NCBI GenBank assembly: GCA_012064415.1
Contig: SSNU01000068.1
Coordinates: 298,730-362,729 of the forward strand
DNA length: 64,000 nucleotides
Source of the DNA: Gyrodactylus bullatarudis
Taxonomy: Eukaryota > Platyhelminthes > Monogenea > Gyrodactylidea > Gyrodactylidae
Reading direction: 5' to 3'
The notes beneath the pieces are model-generated. The model was not told the DNA's origin and ran no database searches. It worked only from the letters and a program-made list of their open reading frames with translations. Both the position numbers and the translations under genes were made by a program. Every line of letters starts with the position of its first letter. The stretch's first letter is position 1. Below are positions 49,136 to 63,100 of the stretch, one piece after another.

Positions 49136-50303
49136 TACGCTTTAAAAATATGCAAAACATGATTTGAGTACTAAAATTTATCAGAAAAGTAAGTCCTCTC
49201 GTGAGTTGTTCGGAGAAAAAAAAAATTTCCCCCTAGCCTAGCCTGCACTGAGGAATTTTAGCTTTACCTTCTTGTGAGTCACGGCCCAACACTTTTTAAA
49301 ACTGAATGCTTGCAACTCAAACAGTGCATTCTCACGCAGGAAAATTGGTGAAGAACTGTTTTTACCAAAATCTTTTTCTTTATTCGTTCAACATAAGTTC
49401 TTGAAAAAATCATAGATTCCCGATAATATAAAAATAACTTAAAAAGATGAGTTGTTTTTTAAAATCGAATTCAGCGTAATCATTTGGGTGATGAAGTGTT
49501 AAATCATTATTAAGAAACACAAAAATTTTCCATTACTAAATAAAATTATCGTTGTGCATTTATTCAACCAGATATGTATCAAAGAATTTAAAAGAAGAAA
49601 GTCTGTAATCTACAAGATATCACTCTTAGTTACAAACAATAGATGAATGTTTTCAAGAAATAATAAAAGGTACCCATTATCTCTCTTTGGATTTGTAAAT
49701 CAGCCATCCTCATTTTCTATAAGTCAAATCTATTACTAATTAATAATTTGATTATAAATAAATTTAGTTTACTATGGGAAGAAAAACCATGAAAACTACG
49801 CATGTAAGAAAGAAATTTCTACCTCCAAAAATCGAAAAAAATCATACAATTCTAACCGAATAAAATGGATTTTATTGTAAGGAAAAAATTCAAAAATTCT
49901 TTTCCTATCCAAAAAGTTTATCAGAATAATTTCCAATCAAAATAAATACAAGTCTAATGAACAGTACAATTAATTAAGTTGCACGACAAATTTAATCGAT
50001 CAAATCATTTTAGGGCAATTTATCCTAGGAAGAATGAATGAAATACCTTTTTTAATTTACATATTCTTAGTACTAGCAAATAGTATTAGTAAATAAAAAG
50101 TTTCTATCAATGGAATTTTTCAAGAGACTTGGGTCAACCAAACACAAGTGATAGATAGGAGAACATAAAGCTAAGAGTTAACATGAAGAGTTAGCGACAC
50201 ATTCCCATTTTTTATAAACTTTGAATTGAAATTTTTAGTTGCCTTCAAAGTGAGAGAGAAATCAAAGGGCAAGGGTCAGATTAGGAAACCAAATATACTA
50301 AAC

Positions 50304-50775
50304 CTAATTGACATGAAGATAAGAATTTACAATTTTCACCAAAAACTCAATGTTTTTCTCCGGATTCACAGAAAAAATTAATTTTTTGAATTATAAAATG
50401 GAATGAGCTAATAAGATGTGGATATTAGAAAAAATTCCAAAAAAACTTTTGAACCCAAAATTTTAATCGATTTCGATGATTCGAAGCAGTTAAGTGATGA
50501 TATTTGGGATCAACATTGAACGAAGAATTCGAACCTGTAGAAGTTCACAGAAGTTCGTCATTACTGTGGGAAATCGAACCATTTGAATTTTTCGATTATC
50601 ACGAAGGCAAATTATCCATAATCTGGAAGTTTAACTTATTCTCAGAAACAGCAAATTCTTCGTTATCTCTTTGGCCAAATTCGAATTCTTTTTTCAATGT
50701 TGATCCTAAATATCATCACTAAACTGCTTCGAATCATCGAAATCGATTAAAATTTTGGGTTCAAAAGTTGAAATT
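50304..50775. repeat. Hairpin-family copy, second subfamily
   Basis: Begins CTAATTGACATGAAGATAAG; the interior GTGGGAAATCGAACCATTTG with ATTATCACGAAGG shares roughly four of five bases with the 23.5-kb copy by eye. It gives a 72-codon open frame that is not a gene. The right arm is not preserved. Confidence 0.55.
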
Positions 50776-51774
50776 TGGTACATTTTCGAAATTCGAATTT
50801 TGATTTATCGACCATTTTTTACTGCTTATTATCTAGATTTGAAAATCAATTTTTGATGACACTGAAACATTCTAAAAATTTCTATTAAGAACTGACAATA
50901 AAGAGCCTTGTAAAAGTCAAAAGATTCAGATTTCAAACAGTTATCTCGAATGAAATTTTGCATTTATTAAAATTTTCAGAAATTTTCATTCGAAAAAAAC
51001 CCACAATTTATGATATCAAGAATGCTTAAAACTGGTTGAAATTTCATTCCAAGTAGATAATAGAGGATGAAATGTGTGTCGTGTAAACTTTTTAGAAAGT
51101 CAAGTCATAATCTCTATCTACAGATGTCACTGTCAGGAGGAGTAAAATTGTCTGATTGAAATGTAGTCTGTGTGTAATATGATATGATGTATATATATTT
51201 GAGGAGAAAATTTGCAATAGGATTTTTTTCTGTTTGAAGAAATAGTGGAAGAAATTGAAAATCTGATCAAAATAATTGAACGATTGATAGTTGTACATAT
51301 ACGAAGACATAATAAATATTTAAATATGTAACTGAGAATAAATCAAATCTTTCCTTGCGTTTTCTTCCCCTCAAAAGAAGGATTTATCTTTTCAAGAAAA
51401 TAAAGAGATTTCTATTGATCAACAATCGATTTGTTTTTCTCCCCATTAGGTTGGCCTCGCTGATTCATTATGGTCTATGGTTTTGTTAAGAATCTTATTT
51501 ATTCAACCTATTCATTGTTTGTGAGTTGAAAACCAATTTCTTGATGAAATTTCGATTACCAAAGATCTGTCGAAAACAATGGCAATGTCCGGCTTTCTTA
51601 GTCAATAATGATCTTTATCCTAAAAATCTCTTTTGACTATTCTGCCACTTTCAAATCAAAGTTTGAAAAAATGGGATTTTCGCACCAAACCAACATTTGA
51701 AACATAACTATATTTTCTGATTTTTTCTTCACACTGTTAAAATAGGTATCATGATGTGGATTCCAAAGTTTAGA

Positions 51775-51830
51775 CTTTTGTAAAAATCATAGATGTCCAA
51801 CTTTAGATCAATCTATTTTATATTTTATTG
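51775..51830. repeat. Solo right arm of the hairpin family
   Basis: TTTTGTAAAAATCATAGATG followed by TCCAACTTTAGATCAATC matches right arms of the family. Sequence upstream also shows weak family similarity. Confidence 0.4.
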
Positions 51831-54477
51831 ATGAATATGGGAATTTATGGTTTTGATATTTTCCAATAACCCAAAATTTTGACTTTTTTGGGTCTTATTG
51901 TCAGAGAGCAATTAAAATATCAATGTTATATTAAGAATTGGTAAAACTTCAAATTTCTGAAATTTTCTATATTTGCTTCGTATATTCATGGAGTTTTCTA
52001 GAAAAAATTATGTATAGACACGAAAGAAAAGTATGGGAGAACTTTCTTTCCTTGTCATTTTGAATTTTGCTTGAAGCGTGATTCAAGAAAAGACAATAAA
52101 ATTCTACAATCTCTCCACTCAGCTACAAGTACACCGAGGAAGTTGATCCCAAAACGTAATGTTTAAAAAAATACGTCTGAGTTAGTTGCAGTATTTTGTC
52201 AATAAATCGTTTGATAAATATGCAATTAAAAAAAAAATTTCTACTTTCTATGAGAGTAGTATTCATGATGAGCTTAGAGGGAGTGTTGGTTTTAAAAGAA
52301 AAAACAGTCGTAACTAAACAAATTGATTTAAAAGAGGGTTACTAAAATTTGAATCTCTGTTGTCTGATTTGTCACAGTGTAATGATGATTTTGTTAAATT
52401 TTATTCCATATTTTTTACTAACGAAGGGAGAAATATTCTCCTCTTTTTATATCCATCTCATCCCTCTGTGGTGAATTATTCAAAAGTTGAAAAAAAAACT
52501 TAAAATAAGTACACTTTGTATCGTACATACTCTTATAGTACTCAAAATCAAACTGATTTTTGTTAGAATAGATTACATAAATGAAAGAGGAAAACTGAGC
52601 ACCTGACTTGTGTGTTTGCCCATTGGAGAGAAAAAAAACAATAATCATTCATATAGAACAATAGACAACGCAAAGTTTACCCCCTATCTCTTGACAAGGT
52701 CATCATTAATAAGCAATTATTTGAGTAATCAGAAATAAACCATTGATAGGTATATATTCTTGTCAGAGTATCCCCAAACACTTCTGGATTATTTTCCTCG
52801 TTTCATTCTATAGATGAGTTATAGGCTTTAAATATTTTTGCAAGATAATTACCGACAGGGTCTATCGAATCTGAATAGTAGAGAATACAACTCTTAATTT
52901 AATCAGACATAAAATATTCAGACTTTTCGGATTATCAATTCCCTGTCACAGTAAAAAAAAACATTCAACTCAGGGTGTAGGGTGAACAGTTGCATTTTGA
53001 AAACTCAAAACGTAAGTTCATATCAGTTCCGCTAGAGGAATAAATCACAGATGTACTTATACTATTGGATATTACCAAAACTGATAATTAGATTTTTCAA
53101 ATTTGTAGACTTAAAAAAAATAAAAAACAAAATACAATCTTGTACAATTAGAACCATCTGAAATTCAGGTTAGTGTACATGTGTGGTAATTATCAGTAGT
53201 TTTGTTTCTCTTAAATAACTTTTTTTACTTTCTAATTAATTGCTTTATGCCAATTTTAGTGTATCGTAGAATTTCAAGAAGCAATATAATTCTTATTTTT
53301 CAAGGTTAAATAAATTTATTTTATAGTAATTACGGCTAACCTATTTATCCACTATTATTAGATGAATATGTTTACACAAGAAAAATAAGGTGAAAAATCA
53401 CTTTAAAATGGAGAAAAGATAAGATTCATGCCAGAATATAGAAGAAATTTTTTTCTTGGAAATAACCTCACCTCTTTAATGACTGTAATAGCAACAGTTT
53501 TTGTTTGTATATTCTGGGAAAAATCATTCAACTTTAGTGACCGAGAATAATTAAGGAAAGTAAGGGGAAAATGAAGAGAATAATTTTCTTCCCACTTGCA
53601 GTTGCAAAATTTCAAAAGAGGTTATTTTCCTTATACAATTATGAATACAAGTAAGAGAGAAAAAACCCAAAACATGAAAAAGAACATTTTAAATACTCAC
53701 TAATAAGATGTTTTGTAATTCTCTGGTACTTTTTCGTCAATTGTCAAAGGAAAAATTTTTCAAACATTCGTATCTTCAATAAGATGTGGTTTCGTCTGCT
53801 TTTATTTTCACAAAAATGAACGACAGTAAGCAGAGGTTATGTGAAAATAAATTTCTTAGCTCATTGAAATTGAAAGCTTAATCTTATTGGTCGAGATTTA
53901 TGTGAGCCAATCAGATACGAGATTGACTCAATAATTATTATTTTAAAGAAGTACACAGGATAGATGGGTAAAAAAACATTTAATTAGATTTTAACCAATA
54001 CTAGTAAATAGATTGATAATAAACTTTTTTATGTTTGCTCAAAGTTTGTCTTTTTTATCCCCACCATTTACTGTTTGAATCCATTCTCCGTTCTGCACAA
54101 CGAAGAAAGCAATAAAACTTTACTTTTTAGATTTAAGTCTTCCCATCTTATTTTACTGTAATTAATATGGAAAATTGAGTTGTTGTTTTTTCTTTCCCAT
54201 TAAAATATGGGCTCAATTATTGATATCAATATGAATGTGGATGGATTAAATTAATTTAGGTGTGTGAAAGTTTTTTGTGAGTAACCTAAGACAAATTCAA
54301 AAAAGTCCTGTTGCCAATAAAACCCAATTTTCCTATAATTTAAAAGTCTTTTGAGAAAGAGACTAGATTTTATTATTTTGAATTATAGTAAGAAAATATG
54401 CTGAGTCTATTTAGAAACTGCTAACTTGTGAATGTTATAGAAAGAATAAGTTTGTATTTTTTAATATCTGAATTAAT
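51831..54477. other. Gene-poor intergenic DNA
   Basis: No recognisable gene apart from one candidate microexon. The sequence is AT-rich without clear repeats. Confidence 0.45.
53472..53513 (-). CDS. Candidate 42-nt microexon
   Basis: Acceptor TTTTTCCCAG and donor GTGAGG enclose 42 nt in phase 0 (NIQTKTVAITVIKE). The size is a multiple of three. Whether it belongs with the 60.8-kb candidate is unknown. Confidence 0.25.
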
Positions 54478-54520
54478 AATAATAATTATATAATTATAAT
54501 TATATATAATTAAATATTTA
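54478..54520. repeat. AT microsatellite at the LINE 3' end
   Basis: Alternating AATAATAATAATT and ATATAATTATAATTATATA blocks directly after the LINE-derived coding remnant in its reading direction; likely the tail of that insertion. Confidence 0.6.
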
Positions 54521-55345
54521 TGCATCTATTAAATATGGCAAGCTTTTTCATTTGACCAAATTCTGGGGTATTGTTGCGTAATCCCTGTCGATTGGAGTAG
54601 ACTAGAGGTGAAGATTTAATAAGGGTGAGCGTCTTCAGTTCTCTTCTTTGTCTTAAACAGTTTTTGGGTAATTTCAGCTCGGTCTGGAATGGGGTTGAGA
54701 GTCGGCGTATGAATCTTTTTAATGTAGTCTGAATCTTCTTTGACCATTTATCACATTCAAGATTCCATAGTGCAGAGCAGTTTTCAATTATTGGCCGAGC
54801 ATATATTTTGAAGAGAAAAACCTTCATACCGTCAATTTTGATACATTTATGAATATGAATCAGTCTTCTAATGAATTGATTAATTATATTATTGTAGTGA
54901 TCAGTAAAGTCAAATTTCCATGAATAGGTAACTCCAAGGTCTTTGACAAGTTCTGTTGGTAGGATTTTATGCTCATTGATGTATATATGTTTATATCAAA
55001 AATTGCTGTTTCGTTTGGTATAGTGTAGAATCTATATTTATCTATATTTGGAGTTAATCCAAACATCTTAAGTTTATTCATTATGGTTGATAACTCAGAG
55101 TTGATGATGTTGCAGTCGTAGGTGCTGTTGAAATGAAAAACTATTTTGAAGTCATCAGCATATTTGAAGATTTTGTATGTTGAAGATTGAATTTCAGCAA
55201 AGACTATATTAAAAAGTAGTGGCCCAACTCTTGATCCGTGAGGAACTCCAGAGCAGATTTTCTGGTATCATTGCATATTACATTCCACAAATTGTTGTCG
55301 GTTAGTGAGATAATAACGGAAAAGGGCTTCATGGAAGAGTAAGCT
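54480..55345 (-). mobile_element. Non-LTR retrotransposon (CR1/Jockey-like) RT remnant
   Basis: On the minus strand, in order: CSGVPHGSRVGPLLFNIVFAE (with SRVGPLLF in place of the usual SVLGPLLF), the catalytic segment KYADDFKIVF, LKMFGLTPN, LVKDLGVTYSWKFDF, and the thumb region KIYARPIIENCSALWN. These are the C-terminal half of a LINE reverse transcriptase. The frame changes near 54990, and the domain is cut at about 55345, so this is a 5'-truncated copy. It ends at an AT microsatellite (54478-54520), as LINE 3' ends often do. Confidence 0.82.
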
Positions 55346-58282
55346 ATCCCTGGTGTAAATTTAAAAAATCATATTGGAAAGTCTATTTGTCCTCAAAAAA
55401 CTCAAGAAAATCGAGCAGTTTTTTTATTAAGCGTCGATTAAAAAATTGAACGGACTCTACACTTATCATATTGACGCAGAATTTAAAGTTTAAACCAAAA
55501 GTGAAAAGAATCACAGTTTTGCAAATATTAATTTTAGAATTTTTCAGGTCTGAGAAAAGATTTGGAATCAGCTCAAAAATTTACACATTCTCCTTAATTT
55601 TGTATTATCATAAATATCTTGTTCATAATCTCTAGACATTAATTGGAATTAGTCATTGATCAGTGATCGTCAAAAGACCTATTTATGAATAATTAGAGGT
55701 GTTTGCTGACTTCAAATGTCTAGTTCGAATCTTGATTCGATAGAGAAGTAATCAATTTCTCTAACAGGCAGAACCTAAATACTCAACAATACAATGTATA
55801 GTACACATTGATCCCTATCTGATTGTCAGAATGAAGCAATTATTACTTGGTATTTGCTTAATCTTCAATCCATTTTTTTGTATTAAGTTACATTCGAATG
55901 GGGGTAGGTCAATAGGGTGAAACAAACAGAATTTCTTAAAAGAAAATCATTTCAATTTACTGAAACAAAATCCCAAATTTTCCTTAAGTAAAGTTTTCCT
56001 TACTCATAATGATAACACACAGAGGAGAGGAACAATACTGCTGATTTTTAACTTTCCTCAGATGCCTTCCCCTTTTTTTGTTATATTCCATAACCAAGTC
56101 CATTAAGAGTTTCATTCAATGTTTGCTTAGGATGTATGCAAGCGCACATATTTTACTTGCCTCAAAAAAATTATTCTAAATCGGTTTCTATTTACATTTA
56201 TGCTTCAATATTTCCACTATACACAAAAAGAGAAGATAAACAAAATAAATTTTACTTTTTTCTACAATTTCAAGAAAATGTACAATACAAATGATCGATT
56301 ATGAATAGCTCTGAAAACTTTGATTTTGATCTCCTTTTGAAGCTCATAAGCAATTCCATACGTGTTATCTTATCGGGACCCTACGAATTGTGACAAAAAC
56401 CTGCGAAAGAAACGAAAATGAAAGCATACAATTTATATTTTATTGTCTAGGGAAAATTTAACTTCAGATTAAAATTTCCCTTTTCAATTTGATGCATAAA
56501 TTTCAAACAAATTATTTTTTCTTGTAAGGCAAAGTAATATCGCTGATTCCGAATTTGCATTCGCTTTTAATGACCAAATCTTTGTTCAGAAGAAGGGTTA
56601 TTAATAATAACTTATTATTTTCATGCTCAAAAACTATGAGAAAAATCGAGCAGTGGATTATAAAATTAACAGGTACAATTTTACGATACTGATGGATAAA
56701 ATTATTTTTTTGTCTCTAAAATGGGTGATCTTTTATTGAGGAAGAGATTACTGGTACGATTGAACTTTATCTCAGTAAAAACTATTTGAATATCTGTTCA
56801 AATGTTAAGTTGATCTACCGAGGATTGAACTAAGTCCAATACGATCCTGCCCAAGTATTTCGATATAAAAAAAGCAAACCCTGAGCCTCATCATTGAATT
56901 TCAATTGAATAAATCAATAAGAAACTTAAAATATTCAAAGATCAAGCGAGAACTTATTTGTTCACGCAAGTCTCATTACCGACCATTTACGTACATTAAG
57001 AATCCTCAGTATGCTCTATGTTTTCTCCGAGATTCACTTGCAAGTTTCTCATTAATTTAAATAAAATCAAAGCTAGTTTATGATAAAAAGTATTGCTATT
57101 ATTTTCCAAATTAAACTACAAATAAAACAATTGTGGTAACTATTATCATTGAATAGATTTCAACAAGATATAAATTTAACTTAGCGAATAACCAACGCTG
57201 CTTGGCTATGTCGGATGCTTGGCAAATTTCAATCCGTTGAGTCGACTCTCCTAGCAGTGAATTTGAAGAAAGTTTGGTGCCTCTAAAATAGTATTAAGCC
57301 CATTTAAATTATCACTTATCAAAGGATGAATAGGTTCACACCAGAACTTAACTAAGATTGAACAGGACACATAATAAGACGCAAATTTCAAAATGGTTTT
57401 ATTTTCCGATCTGATCGAAATCCAGTATAAATGTTAAATCCTACAGAATCTATTGTGAAAACGGATTTTCCTACATGGTTGAATTATTAACCATAATTAA
57501 TTTTCATGAAATTCTTTTTTCGTTATCAGATGAGATTATGAATTTAAATTTTATCAAATTCTAGTCAGCTATAAATAGGAATCACATTATTATATAGTAA
57601 ATAACTCTGATAAAATTACAACGCAATGAATTCAAGTTCAGAAAAAAATTCTCAAGATATTTTAGTTTTTTGATTTTTAATCTTAACTTGAGATAAATTA
57701 TAGAGGTCCTTTGAAAATAATATAATTGGATCATTTTACCATTGCTGATGAGATGTTCATTAGATCTGGAACAGTGGTTTGTTTCATCATGATCACTTTT
57801 TGTCTAAAATAAGTTTGATTAACTCCTTTATCTATGCAACTAATAGATTATCCTCTTTCAATGACCCTAGAATCTTGAGGTAGATAGCATTTGTTCTTCC
57901 TCATTTGGATTACTTTTTCAGGCATCTTCCTCATATTAATAACTCCAATTCCCTAACCACTGAAAGGATCCAGTACAGATTTCTTCACTCCTAGGATCCT
58001 GTTTTCCTGGTATGCAATCTTTGGTCTTGATCCTCGATCAGCGATCATCATAAAAACTTTCGCCTCTCTCTCCGAACAAGTTCTTGAAAATATTCTTCAC
58101 GTTTTTCAGCTTATTCATTTCACTTTCTTTTCAACCATTTTGGATTTTTAGACTCTAAATTTGATCTCTCACGGACTGTGATAATTTTTATAATCTAAAA
58201 ACCTACAATTTACTATTTAAGAACTAAACTATTTTCATCAATTAAAATTATAACAAAAGATTTATATTCAAAGAGATATGTA
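55346..58282. other. Gene-poor intergenic DNA between LINE and Penelope remnants
   Basis: No ORF of family resemblance and no repeated block recognised elsewhere in the window. Confidence 0.45.
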
Positions 58283-60186
58283 CATTTCGCCAGGTCTCGT
58301 CAGTCTCAATTCCTGGTTCAATATTTAATAAAATTAGGTCCAAACTTCTGTGTAACGAACAAATCTAAAAAGAGAGAAGATAGAGCTGACTTTGAAAAAT
58401 TAGCGTATGATCTGAAAGAAAGTAATAAATTGAAGGAGGGAACAGATATAGAAGATTTTAAGATAGGATTGATGAGCATTTACAAAAGTTATAGAAAGAA
58501 GAAAACATTACATAAGAAACTTAGAAGAGAACACTTTGAGGGACTAAAATAATTGACAAATAATAGGGAACTAATCATTGCTCGACCAGATAAAGGAACA
58601 GGATTAGTTATTATGAAGAAAGAAGATTATATAAGAACAGGTTTGGATTTTCTTTCGGAAGGTGATAAATTTGAAAGAAAAGAAATATTAAGAAATGAGT
58701 ATAAGATGAAAGAAGAAGAAAAAGAAATAGAAAAATCGACATTAGAATTATATAGGAAAGGCTTAATAGATGCGAGATTAAAAGAAAAAATCTTGAGAAA
58801 GAACTCGATGCTGTCAAGACTTTATTTCTTACCTAAAACACACAAAATAGATCGCGAAAATATTCCGGATATTCTACCTATGAGACCAATCTTGGATATG
58901 TCAGCGAGTCCGCAGCACAATTTAGCAAAATGGTTATTAGATATTCTGAAGCCAATTCATAGCCATTTCAATCGATATATAGTGAAAGATGTATTCCAAT
59001 TCGTGGAAAAGGTTAAAGATTACCAGGTAGGATCCAGAGAAATGATATCACTAGATATCAATGCGTTGTTCCCAAACATTCCGATAGAAGAGACATTAAA
59101 TATCATTGGCACATATGTCAACGAAAATAGGGACAATTTCGAATTAAGTGGAGAAGAAATAGTCAAGATATTAAGAATTTGCTGCACCAACGTACCGTTA
59201 TCATTCCAAGATCAGGTGTACATCCAAAAAGACGGGATAGCAATGGGATCTCCACTTAGTCCGTTGTTAGCAGATATTTTCTTAGGATACTTGGAGAAGA
59301 ATAGAATGGAAAATTTAATAGAGGGATACACAGATTTGTATGTTAGATATGTAGATGATACGTTCATTGTCATGAAACAAGAAGCTTCCGCCGACGAATT
59401 CTTCAGTGAAATGAACTTGATACATCCGAACATCAAATTCACGAAGGAACAAGAAATAGAAGGTTCGATAAGTTTCTTAGATGTAAAGTTGACAAGGAAA
59501 CCAGATGGGAGTATAGAGAGAACCATACATAGGAAGAAAACAGACACAGGAAAGTATTTACATTTCTCGAGCTTTTGTCCAAAGAGTTATAAATCAGGAT
59601 TAATAATAGGACTTGTGAAAAGGACCAAGAGAATAGTCAGTGAAGAAGAAGTATTGAATGAGATTAATGAAATCCGAAAAAGACTGAAAGAAAATGGATA
59701 CCCTGAAAGATTTGTTCAGAAATACATAGAGAAAGCTTTAGAAGATGAAGCAACTCAACAAACAGAAGAAGAACAAATTGAAGGAGCTATTCCTATTTTC
59801 ATAAAATTAAACTTTAAAGGAGATGGGTTCAGCTATGAACTAAGAAGAAAATTGAATTTGCTTGTAAATGAACATTATAATGATATACAATTGAAGGTTG
59901 TATACAAGACCACAAGTCTCTTCAAATTTCAACTTAAAGATAAGCTGAACGAATCGGAACAGTCAAATCTCATTTACTGCTTTCAGGCATCATGTGGAGC
60001 TAGGTATATAGGACGAACACAGAGAAGGTTAGGGATAAGGATCAATGAACATCTGAGCAAGAATAGTTCATCAATTAAGAAACACATTGTTAGGTGCGGT
60101 TGCGAGGCGAATGAAAGCAATTTCAAGATAATTTGTAAGAATTCAAGCGATCAAAGTATGGACCTTAAAATCAGAGAGAAATTTTA
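58283..60186 (+). mobile_element. Penelope-like element, nearly full polymerase, 3' truncated
   Basis: A second copy of the family. It starts with the terminal-repeat motif TTTCGCCAGGTC (58285-58296) and passes directly into coding sequence at 58331 (KLGPNFCVTNKS). It stops abruptly at KIREKF (60186), lacking the last about 25 residues, the 3' UTR and the right terminal repeat seen in the 13.8-kb copy. Following DNA (60187 on) is unrelated. Confidence 0.88.
58331..60186 (+). pseudogene. Penelope-like reverse transcriptase with GIY-YIG domain, one in-frame stop
   Basis: Frame from 58331 runs 73 codons to a TAA at 58550-58552, then 544 more codons in the same frame. RT landmarks: IARPDKGTGLVIM, LPKTHKI, MRPILDMSASP, DINALFPNIP, GIAMGSPLSPLLADIF, the catalytic YVDD (59348-59359) and FLDVKLTR. 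The endonuclease domain follows: LIYCFQASCGARYIGRT, RRLGIRINEHL and the conserved Cys-Gly-Cys further on. Only one nonsense change is visible in the whole polymerase, so the copy is fairly young or was recently active. The function in the family is target-primed reverse transcription of the element's own RNA. Confidence 0.9.
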
Positions 60187-63100
60187 GCACTTGGCTTGTT
60201 GTCTTTGCATACTTTGTATTCAATTTCTACTCAGTGAATATTTGAGACTGATTCTGCTGAAGGACCTTAAGTTGATATGCCAAAAACAGAAAACCAGGAT
60301 GTCTCCCACACGTTTCAGAAATCCAAGAGTAAACTTTATTCTTAGTAATCTTATCTTAATTGAGTTCAGTTCTTGATCGAGCGAGATCTAAGATTTTCTG
60401 ATCTTGCATAGCTATTTTTCGAATACCATTAAATTTCGAGGTTGAATTTTTACGAATAAAGATAATAATAACGAATAAATATTAATGTGATTCTGAGAGA
60501 TTTCAGCACTTTTGTCCAATTTAGCCCTATTATACTGGACAAAAGATTCTCTCATGCAATTGAGATGAATAAAATTTCTGTAACAATAACGTTGAGTATG
60601 TAAATCTACTATGCAAGACAGCGATAGATAGAGTAAGAGAGATGGGATTTTCAACTGTCAGTTTGGATTAGTGTTGTAAAAATTATTTATAGATTCATTC
60701 TCTTTCAATTAACCAAAAATAAAGTGTTATTACTACACAGTATGTAGTACACACTACATTTCATTCATTTTGAGAATATATTTTACAACTTTGTTCAATC
60801 TTTGCTCGTTTACTCACAAGTAGATAGAAATATCCCATTCCCCATCCTAATCCAACAAAATCTGTATTCTCTCTCTTCATCTTCTCAATCTGGATAAAAA
60901 AAGAAACGAGTAAAATAGGATAACTTAACAAAAGAGATTTTCAATTTATTTTTCTGCATTTTTTCACAAAAAAAACTAAAATTGAAAAGAACTTTTCCTG
61001 ACTGCCTGCCTGCCAATTGGATTATAGGGGGAAATTCAATTATAATCAAGCAGTTTTATTTATTTTATTTCAAATATCCTCGAGATTGAAATGGTATATA
61101 ACAAAATGAATTAAGTGGAAGATGTAAATTAAATTTGAAACGGGACTTTTTGAACTTTTAATTCATTACCTTTACAATATTTTTTTTAGTGTTAGCGACT
61201 CTCTCTTTATTACAATTTACTTTCAGATTGAGCCAATTGTATTGAAGATGATTCTGTGTCTTTGAATCCTTTTCTGGATGATTTTCAAGTATATTCTAAA
61301 TAATAATTCTCTTTTTCTCAGATTTACAATTCTTTGATTTTTCTTCAATAAATTTTCCATTTTTGTATTTTCAACCGTCTTACATCTCAGCATCTGAATT
61401 ATCTTAAATTTATCTATTTAGTTTTTACATGGACAGAAATACATTTTCGAAGTTATTTTGATTTTCTCAAATTCTCTTGAGTCCTATGTTGACTAGTTTC
61501 AATTATTTTACAATTCATTTTGTAACCCTCTTCACTTTTCACGGAAAAGAGGATCATACATAATTCAAAAAACTGTTTTCTAAAATTTAACTTCGACACG
61601 TTTTATTTTGTATATCGCACCCCTCAATTATTAAGCTCACCTTTACAGATAAGCCAAAATTTTTTTTATTATTTTTTTTTTCATTTATGTTTTATCTTCT
61701 TGTCTAACTCTACTATAAACCAAATTTTGCAAGCTACTTTTGGTTTTTGAAATCTGTTGATCCTACTCGTATAGCTGATTAACGTTCTTTCAATACATAT
61801 TTAGAATGTGGATCGTAGAAATTTTATTTTGTCTGAATTTATTGTTTCGTAGCATTTCTCGAAGCATACCATAGTCTAGAAAATCTTTTAAATCTGTAGT
61901 AGAAAATATACAGGCTCTGGAGTAAAGTTTCGATAATTATAATTATTATATCTGTATCCATAATATTCCGAAACACATCATGGTTCATGAATCTCAACAC
62001 AGTTTTCTTTATAAGAAAGTTTTAACCATGACTCTAATATTTGAGTCAACTGTCTGAACCATAATTTCCTAGAGAAATTTTTCACCACACATATTTGAAA
62101 TTCTGTGAGTACTCCAATATATATATTTTCAAGTATTTTTTTCGAATGGGTAGTAAACGAATTTCTTCATGATGCTTATACGAATAATAATGAGTTGATA
62201 AAATGATAGAAATGACCCTGTGGGACTTTAAGTGCTTTGTTCAAAAAAAAAGGTTTTCCATATTTAAAAATACTTTAATTAAATTCATTTATGTCTTTAT
62301 TTATTTGATACCATAGTACAGTATTCTTCAAACTTTTAACAATTTCTTTTCTCATGTTAATAAATATCGATGGGAACAGTTGGCATATTATTCGAAATTA
62401 TTTCCAAAGAAATCTGTCAGTCTTAATTTATTTGTGATTATTATGAATACTTTCAAACTTGCCCAACAACAGAATTTATCAGGATGATACTGTATTTAAG
62501 AAAGAACAAACCAGCAAGGATAGACTTTTTCACATTTCGCTATGTTCACTTGCTTTGATTCTTAAAATTTTATTTTCGTACCAAGTTAAACTATCAATTT
62601 CATGTGATTTTACACTCATAAGGAAGTTTAGAGAAAGCAAACGAATGTCATTATTATTTCAGAAAAGTTAAACTGTGATTTTTCATTTTATTTCAAAATT
62701 TTTAACGAGCATTATGTACCATCAGATTTAGCCTATAAACCAAATTATTATCAGCATCCCAATATATAGAAGTAATGGAATTATTATTCAGCTGATGGCT
62801 TCAATTTGCATGGTAAGTATTGGCCTGTTTTGTCTTAGATTAAACATTATTTTTTCAGGATTATTTAATTCCAACCATCACAATTAAAAAAGAATATATC
62901 ATTTTAGAGGTTATTATGAGAAAAATCATCAGGTGGTTTGAGTCATTATATAAACTTATCGACTGATAATAATAATGCTAGATTTTTTAATTTTTGGTTC
63001 TTAACTTGATTTAGAATCTAATCCAGTTCCTTGAGAGGACTCTAATGGTGTATAGAACATCATGTTAATAGATTGAGTCACAATTGATTTCAACATTTTT

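Noticed and set aside
50504..50722. 72-codon ORF beginning MGSTLNEEFEPVEV
   Set aside because: It lies inside the second-subfamily hairpin repeat and its sequence recurs at 23.5 kb without an open frame.
58553..60187. Taking 58553 as the start of the Penelope reverse transcriptase
   Set aside because: The codon is TTG directly after a stop, and conserved RT sequence lies upstream in the same frame. It is an interrupted frame, not a start.
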